A stretch of 9,563 bases of DNA from Bacteroidales bacterium UBA3709 (GTDB lineage Bacteria > Bacteroidota > Bacteroidia > Bacteroidales > UBA932). The stretch lies in assembly GCA_002372015.1 (NCBI GenBank), contig DFIA01000069.1, forward strand, positions 1 through 9,563. The letters are read 5' to 3'. The position numbers were made by a program, and so were the translations under genes. Positions within the stretch are counted from its first letter, which is position 1, and the number at the start of each line of letters is the position of its first letter. This document shows positions 6,642 to 9,563 of this stretch, one piece after another. The notes under the pieces are model-generated. The model saw only the letters and a list, made by a program, of their open reading frames with translations. It searched no databases and had not been told where the DNA came from.

Positions 6642-7823
6642 ATGAAAACAACAAAAGTACTCTTGGCCATAGCTATCCTTGCATTAGCTGTCCTACTCTT
6701 TCTTACCAATCGCAGAGGCAACAGTAATATCAACAAAGAAAGCATTGTTTTAGAAAATATTGCAACAAGAACCTCCATAAGAGCATACACAGAGCAACAT
6801 GTAGAAAACTCCAAGATAGAGTTGCTATTAAAAGCAGGTATGGCAGCTCCTACAGCCATGAACAAACAGCCATGGCACTACATTGTAGTTACTGATAAGC
6901 AACAACTTAATGCCTTAGCCGAGTGTAACCCATACGCAGGAATGGCAGCCAAAGCTCCTCTCGCCATAGTGGTATGCGGCGATATGCTAAAGGCTATAGA
7001 GGGTAATGGCAGAGAGTTTTGGGTTCAAGATGCTTCCGCAGCAACAGAAAACATACTGTTAGCCGCTCATGCCATGGGATTAGGAGCAGTGTGGACAGGT
7101 GCATATCCGGGCAAAGAAAGATGCGAAGCCATAGCAAAAGTATTAGAACTCCCTGAAAACATAATACCACTGAATATTATTGTAATAGGCTATCCGTCAG
7201 AAACACCGCAGCCCAAAGACAAGTGGAAGCCGGCTAATATCTCATACAACAAATACGGAAGTTCAGATGGAAAAACTATAGATATGGAACAGATGACACA
7301 AAAAACAGTATTCTCCGAATTCGACTACACAGACGATTTCACGGGCAACCCATTCTTGTGGTTTAAGGGCGATGGCCTGTTATTGGCTGTGGGCAATAAA
7401 GATAAACATAATGCCATGACAATTGGCTGGGGAGCTCTCGGCAATTTATGGGGGCATAATGTTAACACTATAACTGTTTATGTATCAGAATCCAGATACA
7501 CATATCAGATGATGGAAGATTGCAAGTATTTTACTGTTATGACATTTGACGAGTCTCAAAAAGATATACTTGCATACATGGGAACACATAGTGGTAGAGA
7601 TGAAGACAAGGCAAAGGCCCTCGGCCTGCATGTACAGTACACAGAGCATGGTGCCCCATACTATCAAGAAGCTTATGAAGTGTATGAGTGCGAACTAATA
7701 TACAAGGCACCTTTCAGTAAATCAGAAATGATTGGCCCTGGCAAAGAATTTTACCAAAACAGACCTAACACCAAACTACACCACATGTATATTGGACGTA
7801 TTCTAAAAGCTATGAGAAAATAG
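6642..7823 (+). CDS. Membrane-anchored nitroreductase / flavin-reductase-like fusion protein
   Basis: The 393-residue protein is predicted to bind FMN in two modules. Residues 1-22 are a signal anchor (KTTK then a hydrophobic run, followed by NRRG) with no lipobox Cys and no obvious cleavage site. A nitroreductase domain covers about 36-190: ATRTSIRAY (41-49), MAAPTAMNKQPWHYIVV (67-83), DASAATENILLAAHAMGLG (130-148) and PLNIIVIGYP (176-185), all typical FMN-binding and core segments. After a linker, a flavin-reductase-like split-barrel domain covers about 235-393: FKGDGLLLAV (241-250), NAMTIGWGALGNLWG (257-271), SRYTYQMME (284-292) and GTHSGRD (314-320). Both are single-frame and complete, so this is a true fusion and not a frameshift artefact. 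It could pass reducing equivalents between flavins or act on quinones or nitro compounds; the substrate and the side of the membrane are unknown. It diverges from the amidase-like gene. Confidence 0.85.
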   Translation: MKTTKVLLAIAILALAVLLFLTNRRGNSNINKESIVLENIATRTSIRAYTEQHVENSKIELLLKAGMAAPTAMNKQPWHYIVVTDKQQLNALAECNPYAGMAAKAPLAIVVCGDMLKAIEGNGREFWVQDASAATENILLAAHAMGLGAVWTGAYPGKERCEAIAKVLELPENIIPLNIIVIGYPSETPQPKDKWKPANISYNKYGSSDGKTIDMEQMTQKTVFSEFDYTDDFTGNPFLWFKGDGLLLAVGNKDKHNAMTIGWGALGNLWGHNVNTITVYVSESRYTYQMMEDCKYFTVMTFDESQKDILAYMGTHSGRDEDKAKALGLHVQYTEHGAPYYQEAYEVYECELIYKAPFSKSEMIGPGKEFYQNRPNTKLHHMYIGRILKAMRK

Positions 7824-7825
7824 CA

Positions 7826-7849
7826 ACTAATCATGTCATCATGATTAGT
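7826..7849. other. Perfect 10-bp hairpin downstream of the fusion gene
   Basis: ACTAATCATG (7826-7835) and CATGATTAGT (7840-7849) form a perfect stem around the 4-nt loop TCAT. It begins 2 bp after the stop codon. The stem is AT-rich and no T-run follows, so it is not a classical intrinsic terminator. It may stabilise the 3' end of the mRNA, terminate weakly, or be an operator for the next gene, which starts at 7897. No TAnnTTTG box is visible in the 7850-7896 interval. Confidence 0.5.
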
Positions 7850-7896
7850 GCCATAACCTAATCTCATACAAGTAAAATAAATATAAACTATATAAC

Positions 7897-9330
7897 ATGA
7901 ACATATCAGTATATACACTCACTTCTCCGCTACACGACGAGAGCAGTGTGGCTTTAGCTACTGAGGCATTCCTTAACTCTCTGAATTTTCAATACACCTT
8001 TAAGGGAGAAGATTTTACAGATTACAAACACTCTGACAACACAAAAGAGCAAAACACCTGTAGCCAACCTGCCCTAAAGCTAATATACGTTCGCACAGGA
8101 GGTACCGAAAATCTGTTCAAGAAACTATATAACAGTGGTTGTATTGGTCAACACCCCATATATCTACTTGCCTCAGACAAAAGCAATTCACTTGCAGCTT
8201 CAATGGAAATTATGTCGTGGATTCTACAGAATGGACTGCAAGGAGAAATAATTCACGGCTCAACAAAATACATCAGTAACAGAGTAAATACACTTGCAAC
8301 TATAGAAGCAGCACGCCATAGACTCGCAGGCATTAAGGCCGCCATAATCGGAAAACCTTCAGACTGGCTAATATCGAGCACCATGGATGCAAAGCAAATC
8401 AGAAATAAATTAGGTTTTGAGATTAAGGAAATACCTATTGCCGAGGTACAAGACGAGATAGCTTCCATATCTTCGCTCTCAGAAGAAAGCAAGGCTTTGC
8501 AAGATATGTTGAATACAAAAGTAGATGCAGAGGCATGCGGAATAAAATCTGCTGCCACTTGCGGTATTGGCGATGCAAAAACAAATGCCGCAGCCAATGC
8601 CGTTTGCAACATCGGTGATGCAAAAACAAATGCCGCAGCCAATGTCGCTTGCAACATCGGTGATGCAAAAACAGAGACTACAGCAAGCGTTGATACTAAC
8701 AATAATCGCTCTAACTATGCACCTTATGTCAACGGAGCCGTAAAAATATATGAAGCCCTAAAAAGAATCGTGATTAAGCATAAGCTTAACGCCTTTACTA
8801 TAAGATGCTTCGACCTTTTAACTGCGCTGCAGAATACAGGCTGCGTAGCTCTTTCAAAGCTAAATTCAGATGGAGTGATTGCAGGTTGCGAAGGAGATAT
8901 GCCGGCCATGCTATCAATGATTATAGCTAACTGTCTTACAGGCAAAACCGGCTTTCAGGCAAACCCCTCTAAGGTAGATATAGAAACGGGAGAAATTCTT
9001 TTTGCTCACTGCACAATTCCTTTCAACCTTGTAGAACGATATGAACTCGACACCCACTTTGAATCCGGCATAGGAGTAGGAATCAGAGGATTTATGAAGA
9101 AAGGTCCGGTAACTGTATTTAAAGTATCTGGAAACCTTCAACGCTTCTTTGCAGAAGAAGGAGAGCTGATTGAGAATGGTTCGCAAGCTAATCTGTGCCG
9201 CACTCAGCAGCTTATCCGATTTAACGACAAATCGGCCTGCAAATACTTCTTGCAAGAACCTATTGGCAATCACCATATAATAATACCAGGCAATTGGAAA
9301 AAACAGATTTCAGATTTGCTCAAACGATAA
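7897..9330 (+). CDS. L-fucose/L-arabinose isomerase-like protein with internal tandem repeat
   Basis: The 477-residue protein resembles the fucose-isomerase-like family common in Bacteroidales. Members of the wider family interconvert aldoses and ketoses with a divalent metal, but the substrate of this branch is not established. The N-terminal part (about 1-200) has Rossmann-like strands (KLIYVRTGG, 61-69; HPIYLLASD, 86-94; IKAAIIGKPSDW, 146-157). The catalytic part (about 275-477) has CEGDMPAMLSM (331-341), NPS (356-358), and ILFAHCTIP (367-375), where Glu332 and His371 are likely metal or active-site residues. GIGVGIRG (391-398) and TVFKVSGN (406-413) follow. Between the two parts lies an inserted Ala/Asn-rich linker with tandem 15-residue repeats (225-269). 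No sugar kinase or transporter is adjacent, so the pathway cannot be read from context. The next sequence, starting at the base after the stop codon, is a 26-bp repeat array. Confidence 0.75.
   Translation: MNISVYTLTSPLHDESSVALATEAFLNSLNFQYTFKGEDFTDYKHSDNTKEQNTCSQPALKLIYVRTGGTENLFKKLYNSGCIGQHPIYLLASDKSNSLAASMEIMSWILQNGLQGEIIHGSTKYISNRVNTLATIEAARHRLAGIKAAIIGKPSDWLISSTMDAKQIRNKLGFEIKEIPIAEVQDEIASISSLSEESKALQDMLNTKVDAEACGIKSAATCGIGDAKTNAAANAVCNIGDAKTNAAANVACNIGDAKTETTASVDTNNNRSNYAPYVNGAVKIYEALKRIVIKHKLNAFTIRCFDLLTALQNTGCVALSKLNSDGVIAGCEGDMPAMLSMIIANCLTGKTGFQANPSKVDIETGEILFAHCTIPFNLVERYELDTHFESGIGVGIRGFMKKGPVTVFKVSGNLQRFFAEEGELIENGSQANLCRTQQLIRFNDKSACKYFLQEPIGNHHIIIPGNWKKQISDLLKR
8569..8703 (+). 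repeat. 45-bp in-frame tandem repeat inside the isomerase-like gene
   Basis: Copies start at 8569, 8614 and 8659. Copies 1 and 2 differ at only three of 45 bases and encode GDAKTNAAANAVCNI and GDAKTNAAANVACNI. Copy 3 keeps GDAKT and then diverges. A degenerate earlier copy (about 8524-8568, ending SAATCGI) can be seen upstream. Because the period is a multiple of three, copy-number change would keep the frame. The repeat sits in the linker between the two main parts of the protein, so it is probably tolerated and not catalytic. Confidence 0.9.
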
Positions 9331-9563
9331 CATTGCGTATATATGCAAAACAACAGCATTGCACATGCATGCGAAATAAAAAAACTGCGCACTTATGATA
9401 AATAACAGCATTGCGTATGTATGCAAAACAATAGCATTACGTATGTATGCAAAACAACAGTATTGCACATGCATGCGAAATAAAAAACTGCGCACTTATG
9501 ACAAATAATAGCATTACGTATGTATGCAAAATAAAAACACTGCGCACTTATGACAAATAATAG
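9331..9563. repeat. Array of 26-bp tandem repeats (nine units, continuing past the right edge)
   Basis: The units begin at 9331, 9357, 9383, 9409, 9435, 9461, 9487, 9512 and 9538. All are 26 bp except the seventh, which is 25. Three subtypes can be told apart. Type A (CATTGCGTATGTATGCAAAA core) is at 9331, 9409 and 9435. Type B (TTGCACATGCATGCGAAATA core) is at 9357 and 9461. Type C (CTGCGCACTTATGA core) is at 9383, 9487 and 9538. The unit at 9512 begins as A and ends as B. The order is A-B-C-A-A-B-C-A/B-C. The units abut without spacers, so this is not a CRISPR array. The 26-bp period is not a multiple of three and the array is probably non-coding. The last unit ends exactly at the window edge. 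Confidence 0.95.

Noticed and set aside
7824..7896. Promoter for the isomerase-like gene
   Set aside because: The gap is AT-rich, but I find no TAnnTTTG box or -33 TTTG at suitable spacing.
8253..8702. Minus-strand 149-codon frame with repeated hydrophobic segments
   Set aside because: It is antisense to the isomerase-like gene. Its repeats are the mirror of the 45-bp coding repeat on the plus strand.
9310..9495. Minus-strand 61-codon open frame over the repeats
   Set aside because: It is composed of the repeat array and the end of the isomerase-like gene read backwards; nothing supports translation.
9395..9508. A 37-codon open frame on the plus strand inside the repeat array
   Set aside because: It is made wholly of repeat units whose period is not a multiple of three, so the peptide does not repeat. 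There is no promoter or start context and no recognisable domain.
9331..9563. CRISPR-like array at the right edge
   Set aside because: The 26-bp units abut each other with no unique spacers, and there are no cas genes in the window.

Overview
The window looks like chromosomal DNA from a member of the Bacteroidota, most likely the order Bacteroidales. The evidence is AT-rich DNA, no obvious Shine-Dalgarno sequences ahead of the starts, several exact matches to the Bacteroidetes -7 box TAnnTTTG, a Bacteroides-style RNase P RNA, and protein families typical of that group (a secreted golvesin/xanthan-lyase-like amidase and a fucose-isomerase-like protein). I cannot name genus or species. There are no tRNAs, rRNAs, transposases, CRISPR arrays or phage genes.

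Layout, left to right. The first 327 bases are the C-terminal end of a Zn/Cd-exporting P1B-type ATPase. A short gap with an inverted repeat leads to pyrG (CTP synthase), followed after 30 bp by a plant-type glutaminyl-peptide cyclotransferase on the same strand. Next comes the RNase P RNA gene (rnpB) with its own -7 box and a strong terminator. That terminator is bidirectional and also serves the large convergent gene on the minus strand, a secreted protein of about 1076 residues. This protein has a complete amidase_3-type catalytic set (H194, E217, H500, E587) that is split by an inserted golvesin-like beta domain. It diverges from a plus-strand gene for a membrane-anchored nitroreductase/flavin-reductase fusion. 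The 120 bp between their starts holds two face-to-face -7 boxes embedded in a large inverted repeat. A hairpin-containing gap leads to a fucose/arabinose-isomerase-like protein that carries an in-frame 15-residue tandem repeat. Directly after its stop codon begins an array of nine 26-bp units that runs off the right edge.

How the genes may work together: pyrG and rnpB are housekeeping. The cyclotransferase is a periplasmic modifying enzyme expected to cyclise N-terminal Gln exposed by signal peptidase I, and the amidase-like protein has a predicted A|Q cleavage site, so it is a candidate substrate. The divergent pair may be co-regulated or mutually exclusive. The rest appear to be unrelated neighbours.

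The most unusual items are the 26-bp repeat array with its alternating purine-pyrimidine cores, the overlapping divergent promoter, the split amidase, and the nitroreductase/flavin-reductase fusion. I see no clear multi-gene novel system.
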